Shown here one piece after another: positions 53,251 through 62,086 of a stretch of DNA of 64,000 nt. Within the stretch, counting starts at the first letter, position 1, and every line of letters begins with the position of its first letter. The position numbers and the translations under genes were made by a program. The notes under the pieces are model-generated. The model had not been told where the DNA came from. It saw nothing but the letters and a program-made list of their open reading frames with translations, and did not search any database. The stretch comes from Pelagibacterium luteolum (lineage in GTDB: Bacteria; Pseudomonadota; Alphaproteobacteria; Rhizobiales; Devosiaceae): positions 67,001 to 131,000 of the forward strand of contig NZ_FNCS01000001.1 of NCBI RefSeq assembly GCF_900100665.1. Reading direction: 5' to 3'.

Positions 53251-53476
53251 AGAACGGTATTCCAACTACCCTGTTTTGACGTGAACCTCGCCGTCCCCTG
53301 CGGTGCCCACGTTTGGCCTTTGCGAAATTGCGGCCATTTTTACGACCCTACAGGCCCATTCGTTATCCCTTTGCTAACCCTAACTGGGCGATGTGTTGGG
53401 GGGACATAAAACGCAAGCATCGGTTTAGGAGTTATGCCCTAAACTCGAGGTCGCAATGAGCCCAGGAGGGGCGTGC

Positions 53477-53830
53477 ATGGGTTTGCAGAAGCTGGCGCGG
53501 GAATTGGAAGAAACGGCCCGTCAGACCGCTGAAATGGTCGATGGGATCACGGCCAGTTTGCTGACCCTGGGCGATACCTCTATCGAGTGCGCCGCAGCCC
53601 GATCCACAGCCATCCGCCAGATCGTCGTCGCCCTCCAGATGCAGGACCGCATCGAGCAGCGCTGCCGCAACATGGCGGAAGCCGCCCGCAAGATGGCCGA
53701 TCTCGCCGATGGCGCCAAAGGCCCGGCCAGCGATGACGTCTGGGCGACCCTGACGCTCGACGAACTGCGCGATGAATCCCTCTCGGGCATCGCCGCGCGA
53801 ACCAATTCGGGCGAAGTCGAGTTTTTCTGA
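53477..53830 (+). CDS. cheT: CheZ/CheT-like putative CheY-P phosphatase
   Basis: 117 residues, almost all helical, from ATG 53477, which has a perfect AGGAGG seven bases upstream (an ATG at 53456 has none). The helix VALQMQDRIEQR contains D57-x3-Q61, matching the CheZ catalytic DxxxQ in its QD-x-x-x-Q setting. CheT of Sinorhizobium is a recently described CheZ-like protein at the end of the che operon. Here the gene lies alone on the plus strand between cheD and cheW. It ends EVEFF. Confidence 0.7.
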   Translation: MGLQKLARELEETARQTAEMVDGITASLLTLGDTSIECAAARSTAIRQIVVALQMQDRIEQRCRNMAEAARKMADLADGAKGPASDDVWATLTLDELRDESLSGIAARTNSGEVEFF

Positions 53831-53908
53831 GACCGACGTTCAAATCGCCGACGCGCGGTCCGAAATTGGCGCTTGAGTTTGCCTACATCCTCGCCACGAA
53901 CCACCGAT

Positions 53909-54017
53909 GTCATCCCGGGCGAAGACCCGGGAGCCAGTATGCTCGGTGGTTATGAGGTAGCCAGAAAATCCCATCGAATGTTGAGCATACTGGCTCCCGG
54001 CTCAAGGCCGGGATGAC
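53909..54017. repeat. Repeat family 1, complete and well-paired copy
   Basis: Left arm GTCATCCCGGGCGAAGACCC then GGGAGCCAGTATGCTCGG, a 36-nt loop, right arm TGAGCATACTGGCTCCCGGC then TCAAGGCCGGGATGAC. The AGCC/GGCT change relative to other copies is matched on both arms. In the 379-bp gap after the cheT-like gene, where nothing else but a family 2 palindrome is seen. Confidence 0.85.
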
Positions 54018-54056
54018 AGTTTGGGGGCGTGGGTAACGCGAGACGCACCACTTGCG

Positions 54057-54110
54057 CAGCAGGCCGCCTCACCCAGGCCCTTTCCCCAGGGAGAGGGGGT
54101 CCGGCCGCCG
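54057..54110. repeat. Repeat family 2 copy
   Basis: GCAGCAGGCCGCCTCACCCA followed by GGCCCTTTCCCCAGGGAGAG and a GGTCCGGCCGCC end. Diverged core but same order of blocks as the copies at 40.6 and 43.6 kb. Confidence 0.55.
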
Positions 54111-54209
54111 CGTGTTGAGATCATGGCTTGCGGCATGACTCAACCCTCGCCCTTGGGGGCGAGTGGCCGGAGGGCTCGTAACGGGCGCTAAGCGGGAAAC
54201 TGGTGCCGA

Positions 54210-54695
54210 TCAGGCGTCGGTCTTGGCGCCGGAGACGACGGCGGCGAGGTCGATGAGGCCGACCATGCGGCCGTCATGGGTGACGATGCCGTTCAAAAGT
54301 TCGGTGTCGACCGAATTGCCTTCGGGGACAGTGTGGATGTCGTCTTTCGAGACCGTCAGAATGTCTGAGACCGCATCGACGAGGATGCCGATCCATTTGT
54401 CGCCAACGCTCATCACTACGACGACGTGGTTCTTGGTGGGGTTGGTCTTGCCATCGCCGAAGCGGGCGCGCAGATCGAAGATCGGGACGATGGTGCCGCG
54501 CAGATTGATGACGCCGCGCACATATTCGCGCGTGTTGGGCAGTGGGGTCGCCCCGTTCCAGGCGCGGATTTCGCGGACCGTGGTGATCTCGACGCCATAG
54601 ATCTGCTCGTCGATCGAAAAGGCGATCAGCTGCAGCGTGTTCTGGCTCGCGGCAGTGCCATCGGAATAGTCGTCACGAATGCCAAGCGCTTCCAT
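54210..54695 (-). CDS. cheW: Chemotaxis coupling protein CheW
   Basis: 161 residues from ATG 54693-54695 with GAGGGA upstream (ATG 54710 possible). CheW fold with the receptor/kinase-interface motif NLRGTIVPIFDLR. Couples MCPs to CheA. Follows cheA on the same strand across 44 bp. Confidence 0.95.
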   Translation of the reverse strand: MEALGIRDDYSDGTAASQNTLQLIAFSIDEQIYGVEITTVREIRAWNGATPLPNTREYVRGVINLRGTIVPIFDLRARFGDGKTNPTKNHVVVVMSVGDKWIGILVDAVSDILTVSKDDIHTVPEGNSVDTELLNGIVTHDGRMVGLIDLAAVVSGAKTDA

Positions 54696-54739
54696 ATCAT
54701 TATCCCTCATTCAGCCGCACGCCGCACACCCATTCGAGG

Positions 54740-56986
54740 TCAAGCAGCGGTCTGGTGCGCGGTCCCTGACTTGAGACTTTGCACATCAACAATCAACGCA
54801 ACGTTACCGTCGCCCAGAATCGTGCCGCCGGCGATGCCGTCAATGCGCTCGAAGTTTTCTTCCAGCGATTTGATGACGACCTGCTGCTGGCCGATGATGT
54901 CATCGACGACGAGCGCGATCTTGGAATTGCCCTCGGCTTCGCAGAGTACGACGAACCGGCTGTCTTCGGCCTGATCGGTGGTCATTTCGAACCGTGTGGC
55001 CAGATCGACGACCTGGACATATTCGCCGCGCACCTGCAGCACCTTGCCGCCCGACGGCATGTGGCCGAAATCGGCGCGCGAGTTCTGGATGGTTTCAACG
55101 ATCGAGGACAGCGGAATGACGTAAGGCGAACCCGCGACCTTGACCAGCATCACGTCGAGGACGGCAAGGGTCAAAGGCAGGCGGAGGGTCATGCGGGTGC
55201 CCTTGCCGGTCCATGAGCGAACATGGACCGAGCCGCCGATCTTCTTGATGTTGGAGAGGACGACGTCCATCCCCACGCCGCGACCGGAAATGTCGGAGAC
55301 TTCCGAAGCCGTGGAAAAGCCAGGCGCAAAGATCAGATTGTCGATCTGCTCGTCGGTCATTTGCTGGTCGGGGCCGACGACGCCGCGTTCGCGGGCGATT
55401 TCGAGCACGCGGTCGCGGTTGATCCCACCGCCATCGTCCTCGACGATGATCAGAATGTTGCCGCCGGCCTGCTCGGCCGAAAGGCGCACCGTGCCCACTT
55501 CCGGCTTGCCGCGCGACACGCGCTTTTCAGGGCTTTCGATGCCGTGATCGGCCGAATTGCGCACCATGTGGGTGAGCGGATCGGAGAGCTGCTCGATGAC
55601 CGTCTTGTCGATCTCAGTGTTCTCGCCGATGGTTTCGAGCTTGATCTTCTTGCCGGTTTTCGATGCCAGTTCGCGCACGAGGCGTGGCATGCGCGAAAAG
55701 ACCGATTTGACCGGCTGGGCGCGGATGGCCATTACAGCGTCCTGCAGCCCGCGCGTGGTCTGCGCCAGAACCTCGATACCGCGCACCAGCTCCTGGTAGC
55801 GGTCGCGGATGGCGTCATCCATCTGCTGAGTGAGCATGGACTGGGTGATGACCAGCTCGCCCACCATGTTGACGACGCGATCGACCTTGTCGAGATCGAC
55901 GCGGATCGACTGCATGCCGACAGGACGGCCCGAACTTGCGCTATCTTCGGGCGCGTCGGTGCTGCGGTCGCGATTGGCGGCGGTGGCCGGCGCGGGCGCG
56001 GCTTCCGCGACGAGGTGAAGCGGTGCAGGCGCCGCAGCCTCGGCTTTTGTATCGTCCAGCAGGGCCGAAAGGTCGGCTCCGGCCCCCATGTCGTCGGCGT
56101 CGCCCGTGGCGATGAACTTGCGCTCCGCCTTGGCCATCTCGGCCAGAGCGGCAAAGCTGGGAAGATCATCGTCGTCGAGCGCGATTGCGGCGGGGGCGGA
56201 CCCTTCGTGCATCTCGATGGTGATGGCGCAATCGCCATCGACGAATTCAAAGACCTCGCGGATGGTGTCGGCGCTGGCCCTATCGGACACCAGTTCGATA
56301 TCCCAGGCGCAATAAACCCCGAACGGATCGAAATCGGCCAGTTTCGGCATGGGCTTGAGCCGTGGCGTGACGGTCATCGTGCCGAGCATGCCCAGTTCGC
56401 GGAACAACAGCAGCGGATCGTTGGCGCGCTCGTACAGCGTCGGAAAGGGGGTGAACCCGATGGTCCAGCGGGTCATGCCATCGGTCGCAGGCGCTGTGGA
56501 CGCCATGGGAAGTTCGCGCTCGAGATTGACGGCGACGGGGGTGAAATCGATATCGAAATCGTCCATCGGCTCGTCATCAGTCGATGCGGCACCGGCTGAT
56601 TGGCCGCGCGCCAGGGCGTCGAACTGGGCTTTCTCGACGGCGCCATAACTGGCGGCAAGCGCATCGCCGGTGCGCGCCGCGCCGACGAAATCGGCAACGA
56701 TATCGATCGAGCGGATGCAGAGAACGATGACGTCCTCGCTCAGTTCGACCTTGCCGTCACGGACATAGTCGAGAAGCGTTTCGAACGAATGGGCGAATTT
56801 GACAAGCCCGTCGAACCCGAAGGCCCCGCCGCCGCCCTTGATCGAGTGGATGGCGCGGAACACGGCATTGAGCCGTTCGCTGTCTCGGTCGCCCTCCTGA
56901 ATGGCCGAAAACTGCTCTTCGAGTTCGAGCAGCAGTTCGGAACATTCGTCGAAATAGGTGGCCTTGAATTCGTCGAGGTCACTCAT
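54740..56986 (-). CDS. cheA: Chemotaxis histidine kinase CheA
   Basis: 748 residues. P1 Hpt domain with phospho-acceptor H47 in AIHSIKGGGGAFG; acidic linker and P2-like region; P3 dimerisation; P4 kinase with N-box MVRNSADHGIE, G1 DDGGGINR and G2 SGRGVGMDVV; C-terminal CheW-like P5. Phosphorylates both CheY proteins and CheB. Central gene of cheS-cheY-cheA-cheW. Confidence 0.97.
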   Translation of the reverse strand: MSDLDEFKATYFDECSELLLELEEQFSAIQEGDRDSERLNAVFRAIHSIKGGGGAFGFDGLVKFAHSFETLLDYVRDGKVELSEDVIVLCIRSIDIVADFVGAARTGDALAASYGAVEKAQFDALARGQSAGAASTDDEPMDDFDIDFTPVAVNLERELPMASTAPATDGMTRWTIGFTPFPTLYERANDPLLLFRELGMLGTMTVTPRLKPMPKLADFDPFGVYCAWDIELVSDRASADTIREVFEFVDGDCAITIEMHEGSAPAAIALDDDDLPSFAALAEMAKAERKFIATGDADDMGAGADLSALLDDTKAEAAAPAPLHLVAEAAPAPATAANRDRSTDAPEDSASSGRPVGMQSIRVDLDKVDRVVNMVGELVITQSMLTQQMDDAIRDRYQELVRGIEVLAQTTRGLQDAVMAIRAQPVKSVFSRMPRLVRELASKTGKKIKLETIGENTEIDKTVIEQLSDPLTHMVRNSADHGIESPEKRVSRGKPEVGTVRLSAEQAGGNILIIVEDDGGGINRDRVLEIARERGVVGPDQQMTDEQIDNLIFAPGFSTASEVSDISGRGVGMDVVLSNIKKIGGSVHVRSWTGKGTRMTLRLPLTLAVLDVMLVKVAGSPYVIPLSSIVETIQNSRADFGHMPSGGKVLQVRGEYVQVVDLATRFEMTTDQAEDSRFVVLCEAEGNSKIALVVDDIIGQQQVVIKSLEENFERIDGIAGGTILGDGNVALIVDVQSLKSGTAHQTAA

Positions 56987-57022
56987 GGTACAGCCGCACC
57001 CCCTTGTTGCGTCTGAAAATCG

Positions 57023-57382
57023 TCAATGAACGACCTTGTTGATCACGCTGATGAGTTTTTCGGGATCGAACGGTTTGACGATCCAGCCCGTGCCGCCGGC
57101 GGCGCGGCCCTGATCGCGCTTGTCCTGGCTGGTCTCGGTGGTGAGGATCAGAATCGGCAGGCTCTGGTGCTTGCCGGTGGCGCGCACCTGTTTGATGAAC
57201 TCGATGCCATCCATGACGGGCATGTTGATGTCGGTGATCACCACGTCGACATCTTCCCGGCCCAGCATGTCGAGGCCCACTTGACCGTTTTCGGCCTGCA
57301 GCACCTCGAACCCCGCATTGGTGAGGGTGTGGTGCAGCATCGCAAGGATGGTCCGCGAATCGTCGACGGTAAGAACGCGCAT
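57023..57382 (-). CDS. cheY1: CheY-like response regulator (operon copy)
   Basis: 119 residues from ATG 57380-57382, GGGA eight bases upstream (a longer start at 57418 overlaps cheS). D7/D8, phospho-acceptor D51 in VITDINMP, Thr in LTTE, Lys in VKPFD. By position between cheS and cheA it corresponds to rhizobial CheY1, a phosphate sink there. Confidence 0.92.
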   Translation of the reverse strand: MRVLTVDDSRTILAMLHHTLTNAGFEVLQAENGQVGLDMLGREDVDVVITDINMPVMDGIEFIKQVRATGKHQSLPILILTTETSQDKRDQGRAAGGTGWIVKPFDPEKLISVINKVVH

Positions 57383-57386
57383 AAGA

Positions 57387-57677
57387 TTATCCCTTGAGGA
57401 CAGGAGCGAAGGCGTCACCCAGACCGAGCTTGGCTATCGCCGCCCTGACCGCATCGCTGGCCGAAATGATGGAGAACTCGAAACTGGCCTTTTGAGCCGT
57501 GGCAGCGGCGGACAACAGCATGAACAGCGCATTGGTCGACACCCGCTCGACCTTGTCGGCGGCGATTTCGACCGGGCCGGCATGGAGCGCATCCAGAAGC
57601 GTGTCCCTGATCTCGTCGAGCGCGTCGAGGTCGACAATCCGCGGCAGGGCAACGGACTGGACTTGCGATTTGGCCAT
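57387..57677 (-). CDS. cheS: CheS-like STAS-domain protein
   Basis: 96 residues from ATG 57675-57677. Fold resembles a small STAS domain (LDALDEIRDTLLDALHAGPV, then VERVSTNALFMLLSAA). In Sinorhizobium CheS, a protein of about this size in the same position, binds CheA and speeds CheY1-P loss. First gene of the operon and only 4 bp from cheY1. Confidence 0.75.
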   Translation of the reverse strand: MAKSQVQSVALPRIVDLDALDEIRDTLLDALHAGPVEIAADKVERVSTNALFMLLSAAATAQKASFEFSIISASDAVRAAIAKLGLGDAFAPVLKG

Positions 57678-57732
57678 GTGTTGGTGGACTCCCGCCCGGA
57701 CTTTTTCTGGGGCGAGTGTGTCCAAGAAGCGT

Positions 57733-57747
57733 TTAAGAAATCCTAAC
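57733..57747 (-). promoter_or_regulatory. CtrA-like box upstream of cheS
   Basis: TTAAGAAATCCTAAC on the plus strand, 56 bp before the cheS start. Differs from the YjfB-gene box at two of 15 positions. The TTAA half is exact; the second half is TAAC. Candidate activator site for the che operon. Confidence 0.4.
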
Positions 57748-57862
57748 CATAGGCGCGCGCCAGGCACCTCACGCAAGGTCGGACGAAATTTGTTGCCGCC
57801 CTGTGTCGGAAAGGCGCAATCTGATGCGTCTTCACTCCAGCTTTTGCGCAATGGAGGTGGTT

Positions 57863-59095
57863 ATGAAGTCTCTTCATTATGGCTGGGTGATCGTTGCCGC
57901 CGGCGCGGTGATCACATGTGTTGCGATGGGCGCCATGTTCGCCCTGCCCGTCTATCTCGCGCCGATCGCCGAGGAAACCGGCTGGACGCGGGCGGGAATA
58001 TCGATGGCCATGACCATCGGCTTCGTCGTCATGGGCGTGGCGGGCTTCTTGTGGGGCACGCTGACCGACAGGATCGGCGCCAAGCCGGTGGTGTTCATCG
58101 CGGCGATCATTTTGGGCGCGGGCCTGTTTTTAGCCAGCCGCGCAAATGATCTGCTCGTCTTCCAGATCGCCTATGGCGGGCTGGTGGGCGCGGCGGGCGG
58201 CGCGTTTTTTGCCCCCATCATGGCAACGACCGTCGGGTGGTTCGACAAGCACCGCAGCCTCGCGGTGTCGCTGGTGTCATTGGGCGCGGGCGTGGCGCCG
58301 ATGGTGATTACGCCCTTTGCGAGCCTTCTGATCGAAATTTATGGCTGGCGCAGCGCCATGCTGATGACGGCGGTCGGGGCAACAGTCTTGCTGGTGCCGG
58401 CGAGCTTTTTGATCCGCCGCGCACCGGCGGCTATCGCCGAGGCCGAGCCGACCCAGCAAAGCGACGTAGCGCCGCGCGAACCTGCGCCGAAAACGGCGTT
58501 CTCCGCCCTGCGCACGCCGCAATTCATCGTCCTCGCGGCGACGTTCTTTTTGTGCTGCGCCGCCCATTCGGGTCCGATCTTCCATACGGTGAGCTACGCC
58601 ATGCTGTGCGGGGTTCCCGCGCTGGCGGCGGCCTCGATCTATAGCGTCGAGGGCGTAGCGGGGCTGTTCGGGCGGTTGGTGTTCGGCATCGCCGCCGACC
58701 GGCTGGGGGTCAAGAAAGTCCTGATCGCCGGTTTGGCGCTGCAGGCCGTAGGTATCTACAGCTACATCTATGTGACGCAACTGACCGATTTCTACATGCT
58801 GGCCGTGGTGCTTGGCATGGCCTATGGCGGTGTGATGCCGCTCTATGCGGTTCTGGCGCGCGACTATTTCGGGCCCCATGTGATGGGTACAGTGTTGGGG
58901 GCCGCGACCATGACCTCCTCGATCGGCATGGCCTTCGGCCCAGTGGGCGGCGGGTGGCTGTACGACACCTACGGGAGCTATCACTGGCTCTACATCGCCT
59001 CTGCGGTCGTCGGCGTGGCGGCGGCGGCCATGGCACTTGCATTTCCGCCCGCCAAGGGCGCCGGCGATACACCACGGCAGGCGCAGATGGCGTGA
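57863..59095 (+). CDS. MFS transporter, oxalate/formate-antiporter-like
   Basis: 410 residues, 12 TM helices in two halves, from ATG 57863 with GGAGG five bases upstream (ATG 57851 possible). Motif A is GTLTDRIGAK between TM2 and TM3. Sequence style (YGWVIVAAGAVI start, TGWTRAGISMAM) resembles the OFA/monocarboxylate MFS group. Substrate unknown; the neighbouring acyl-CoA enzyme is on the other strand. Confidence 0.85.
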   Translation: MKSLHYGWVIVAAGAVITCVAMGAMFALPVYLAPIAEETGWTRAGISMAMTIGFVVMGVAGFLWGTLTDRIGAKPVVFIAAIILGAGLFLASRANDLLVFQIAYGGLVGAAGGAFFAPIMATTVGWFDKHRSLAVSLVSLGAGVAPMVITPFASLLIEIYGWRSAMLMTAVGATVLLVPASFLIRRAPAAIAEAEPTQQSDVAPREPAPKTAFSALRTPQFIVLAATFFLCCAAHSGPIFHTVSYAMLCGVPALAAASIYSVEGVAGLFGRLVFGIAADRLGVKKVLIAGLALQAVGIYSYIYVTQLTDFYMLAVVLGMAYGGVMPLYAVLARDYFGPHVMGTVLGAATMTSSIGMAFGPVGGGWLYDTYGSYHWLYIASAVVGVAAAAMALAFPPAKGAGDTPRQAQMA

Positions 59096-59138
59096 AGGGG
59101 CGGAGCGTGTGGCGGGCGCCGTATGCTGCAGCCGTGCA

Positions 59139-59494
59139 ACACCAACCGCTGTCATCCGGGGCGACGACCCGGGACCCAGTATGCTCCGGCGGCGTGAGTT
59201 GGCGGCGGGGATGCCATCTGGCGCCGAGGATACTGGGTCCCGGCGCAAGGCCGGGATGACGGGTGGGGTGAGGCGAGACAGAGGACGCTTTGAAGGCACT
59301 GGTTGCAGCCTCGCCACACCAACCGCTGTCATCCCGGGCGAAGACCCGGGACCCAGTATGCTCCGTGGTGGTGGGTTGGCGGCGGGGAATACCATCTGGC
59401 GCGGAGGATACTGGATCCCGGCGCAAGGCCGGGATGACGGGTGGGGTGAGGCGAGACAGAGGACGCTTTGAAGGCACTGGTTGCTGCAGCCTCG
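59139..59494. repeat. Tandem duplication of a family 1 repeat unit
   Basis: Two copies of a 177-178 bp unit, about 59139-59316 and 59317-59494. Each has a complete family 1 element (59151-59260 and 59328-59438) followed by a shared flank GGGTGGGGTGAGGCGAGACA...TTTGAAGGCACTGGTTGC. The copies differ at scattered positions, mainly in the loop. No gene lies in the gap 59096-59538. Confidence 0.85.
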
Positions 59495-59538
59495 GGGGTG
59501 AGGCAAGGCGGTAGAGCGGACACCGACGTTTTGGGGCG

Positions 59539-60600
59539 CTAGGCCGGCACGCCCTCTGCGATACCCAAAACCCTCTCAAGCTCGCCGATGTCCACATCGG
59601 TCAGGCGGGCCGGTTCCCATTTGGGCGCCTTGTCCTTGTCAACCAGAACCGCGCGCACGCCTTCGGCGAAATCGGGGCGCAGGGCAAGGAGTTTGGCCAT
59701 GCCAAGATCGGTTTCGAGAATGGTCCTCACATCGCGCTGCTTGCGGGCCAGGCGGTGCGTCAAGGTGATGGCGACGAGGCTGGTGGGGCAGTGGCGGGCG
59801 ATGCGGGCGTAAAGCGCAGCTGAGGCCGGGTCGCCATCATCGCCCCAATCGCGCAGGGCTTCGATGATCTTTTCGGTGTTCGGTTGGGAAAAAACCTCTT
59901 CGAGCGTATCGGCGAGGGCGCAGAACTGGGCCGGGCCTGGATCGGCGGATGCGCCCTGGATCAGTGCCGTTATGGTGGTGTCGGGCTCGTTTGCCTGGGC
60001 GGCTTCGACGATCCGGTCGCGCAGGCCCTGCAGGCTTCGGGTTTCGACCATGGCATCGGCGAGGCCGAGCGACATGGCATCGGCGGCGCCGACCGATTGG
60101 CCCGAAAGCAGAAACGCCAGCGCGCGCGCCTGGGTTGTCTTATAGAGCAGCGCGTTGACGCCCACGTCGCAGAAAAATCCGATCGCCGCTTCGGGCATGG
60201 CGAAAATGCTGGTGGGCGTGGCGATGCGATAACGCGCATGCGAGGAAATGCCGATGCCGCCACCCATGACGACACCATGCTGGATGGCGACGATGGGCTT
60301 CTCGTACGTCGCGATCAGCCGGTTCATTTCGTATTCTTCGGCAAAGAAGGAGTGAACGCGCCCGAAATCCCCCGAGAGGACGCCATCGCGGGTGAGGCGC
60401 ACATCGCCACCGGCGCAAAGGCCGCGTTCGCCCTCGCCTTCGATCAAAACCGCGCCGATACGCTCCTCATCAGCCCAGTCGTGGAGGGCGTCGAGCACCT
60501 CGGCGATCATGTCCGGGGTCAGCGCGTTGATGGCGGCGGGACGTGTGAGCCGGATGACCCCGCACGCCTCTTCGACCGAAATGGAAATGAAATCGTCCAT
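59539..60600 (-). CDS. 3-hydroxyisobutyryl-CoA hydrolase / enoyl-CoA hydratase family protein
   Basis: 353 residues from ATG 60598-60600, GGAGGG just upstream. Crotonase fold with oxyanion loops GLCAGGDVRL and GVVMGGGIGIS and the HIBCH-type catalytic region FAMPEAAIGFFCDVG. Length and the FFCDVG segment favour 3-hydroxyisobutyryl-CoA hydrolase of valine breakdown, which would suit a cell with LIV uptake, but a hydratase cannot be excluded. Confidence 0.85.
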   Translation of the reverse strand: MDDFISISVEEACGVIRLTRPAAINALTPDMIAEVLDALHDWADEERIGAVLIEGEGERGLCAGGDVRLTRDGVLSGDFGRVHSFFAEEYEMNRLIATYEKPIVAIQHGVVMGGGIGISSHARYRIATPTSIFAMPEAAIGFFCDVGVNALLYKTTQARALAFLLSGQSVGAADAMSLGLADAMVETRSLQGLRDRIVEAAQANEPDTTITALIQGASADPGPAQFCALADTLEEVFSQPNTEKIIEALRDWGDDGDPASAALYARIARHCPTSLVAITLTHRLARKQRDVRTILETDLGMAKLLALRPDFAEGVRAVLVDKDKAPKWEPARLTDVDIGELERVLGIAEGVPA

Positions 60601-60739
60601 GAGCCCTCCGAAATCCGTTGAGCCATTTGGCCCTGCCGGTTGAGAAAAAGAAAGTCTCAAGGTGCGCGGATGTTTCCATCGGAGGCGAAAATGATCTAGT
60701 TAGCCCACCCCACACGTAACCAAAGAGCCCCCAAGGGTT

Positions 60740-62062
60740 ATGACAATCACCAAAACCGGCATCGCCCGCGACCTGCAACTCCGTGCCGAAACCGGCAAGC
60801 CGATCCGGCTGGGCATTATCGGCTCGGGGGAAATGGGCACCGATCTCGTGACGCAAGTGTCGCTGATGGACGGCATCGAGATCGCGGCGATCTCGACCCG
60901 ACGGCCGCATACGGCAATGCATGCGATGGATATCGCCTATGGCGCCGGCGAAGGCGCGGCCCATGCGTGTGAGGTCGAGAGCCGGTCGGCCATGAGCGCG
61001 GCGATCGATGGCGGGCGGATTGCCGTGACCTCGGACACCGAACTGATGGTGACGGCTCCCGAAGTGGACGTGATCATCGATGCGACCGGCAAGCCCGGCG
61101 TGGGCGCCGATTTCGACCTGCTCGGCATGGAGCACGGCAAGCATCTCGTAATGATGAATGTCGAAGCGGACGTGACGATCGGGCCCTATCTCAAGCACGA
61201 GGCCGACCGGCTGGGCGTCATCTATTCGGTCGGAGCGGGGGACGAGCCCTCCTCCTGCATGGAACTGATCGAGTTCGTTTCGGCGCTGGGGCTGGAGATC
61301 GTTTCGGCCGGCAAGGGCAAGAACAACCCGCTCAACCATGACGCGGTGCCCGACCAGTATCGCGAGGAAGCCGAGCGGCGGAACATGAACCCGCGCATGC
61401 TTGTCGAATTCATCGACGGATCGAAAACCATGGTGGAAATGGCAGCCATCGCCAACGCCACGGGACTGGTGCCCGACGTGCCCGGCATGCACGGGCCGAA
61501 CGCCGACCGCGAGACGCTGGCCAAGGTCTTGATCCCGCGTGAGGATGGCGGGGTTCTGGGGCGCTCGGGGGTTGTCGATTATACCATCGGCAAGGGCGTG
61601 GCGCCGGGAGTCTTCGTCGTCGCCAAGGCGACCCATCCCCGCGTCGTCGAGCGCATGGACGATCTCCATGTGGGCGTCGGGCCCTATTACGGGTTTTTCC
61701 GGCCCTATCATCTAACCAGCCTCGAAGTGCCGCTGACGGCTGCTCGCATCATGATCCACGGCAGGGCCGACATGGTGCCCCTGCCCCAGCCTGTCGCCGA
61801 AGTCTGCGCCGTCGCCAAGCGCGATCTTGCCGCCGGCGAACCGCTCGATGCGATCGGCGAGACCTGCTACCGCTCCTGGACGATGACCGTCCCCGAAGCG
61901 CGCGCGGCGGGCGCCATTCCCGTCGGCCTTCTCGAAGGCGGTCGCGTGACGGCAGCGGTCAAGAAGGGCGATCTTCTGACCAGCGCCAACGCAACGCCAG
62001 ACACGACCACCAAGCTCTACAAACTGCGGCGGCTGCAGGACGAGATGTTCGGGCTGGTTTGA
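60740..62062 (+). CDS. NAD(P)-dependent oxidoreductase with SAF domain (COG4091-type)
   Basis: 440 residues. N-terminal Rossmann fold with LGIIGSGEMG; a homoserine-dehydrogenase-like middle (VIIDATGKPGVGADF; NVEADVTIG); C-terminal SAF domain (about 345-415, AKRDLAAGEPLDAIG). Related proteins occur in sugar-acid pathways, but the substrate is not predictable. It is 24 bp ahead of an aminotransferase, so the two likely form one pathway step pair. Confidence 0.8.
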   Translation: MTITKTGIARDLQLRAETGKPIRLGIIGSGEMGTDLVTQVSLMDGIEIAAISTRRPHTAMHAMDIAYGAGEGAAHACEVESRSAMSAAIDGGRIAVTSDTELMVTAPEVDVIIDATGKPGVGADFDLLGMEHGKHLVMMNVEADVTIGPYLKHEADRLGVIYSVGAGDEPSSCMELIEFVSALGLEIVSAGKGKNNPLNHDAVPDQYREEAERRNMNPRMLVEFIDGSKTMVEMAAIANATGLVPDVPGMHGPNADRETLAKVLIPREDGGVLGRSGVVDYTIGKGVAPGVFVVAKATHPRVVERMDDLHVGVGPYYGFFRPYHLTSLEVPLTAARIMIHGRADMVPLPQPVAEVCAVAKRDLAAGEPLDAIGETCYRSWTMTVPEARAAGAIPVGLLEGGRVTAAVKKGDLLTSANATPDTTTKLYKLRRLQDEMFGLV

Positions 62063-62086
62063 GCGCCACCCGGGAGGAGAACCCAA

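Noticed and set aside
55223-56599. 458-codon plus-strand open frame
   Set aside because: Antisense to cheA, which is unambiguous; composition is His/Asp/Arg-rich as in shadow frames.
33209-59494. CRISPR array
   Set aside because: The repeats are palindromic, scattered over 26 kb and separated by genes, without regular spacers or cas genes.
58277-59506. 409-codon minus-strand frame
   Set aside because: Antisense to the MFS gene and extends through the tandem repeat; a by-product of repeat composition.
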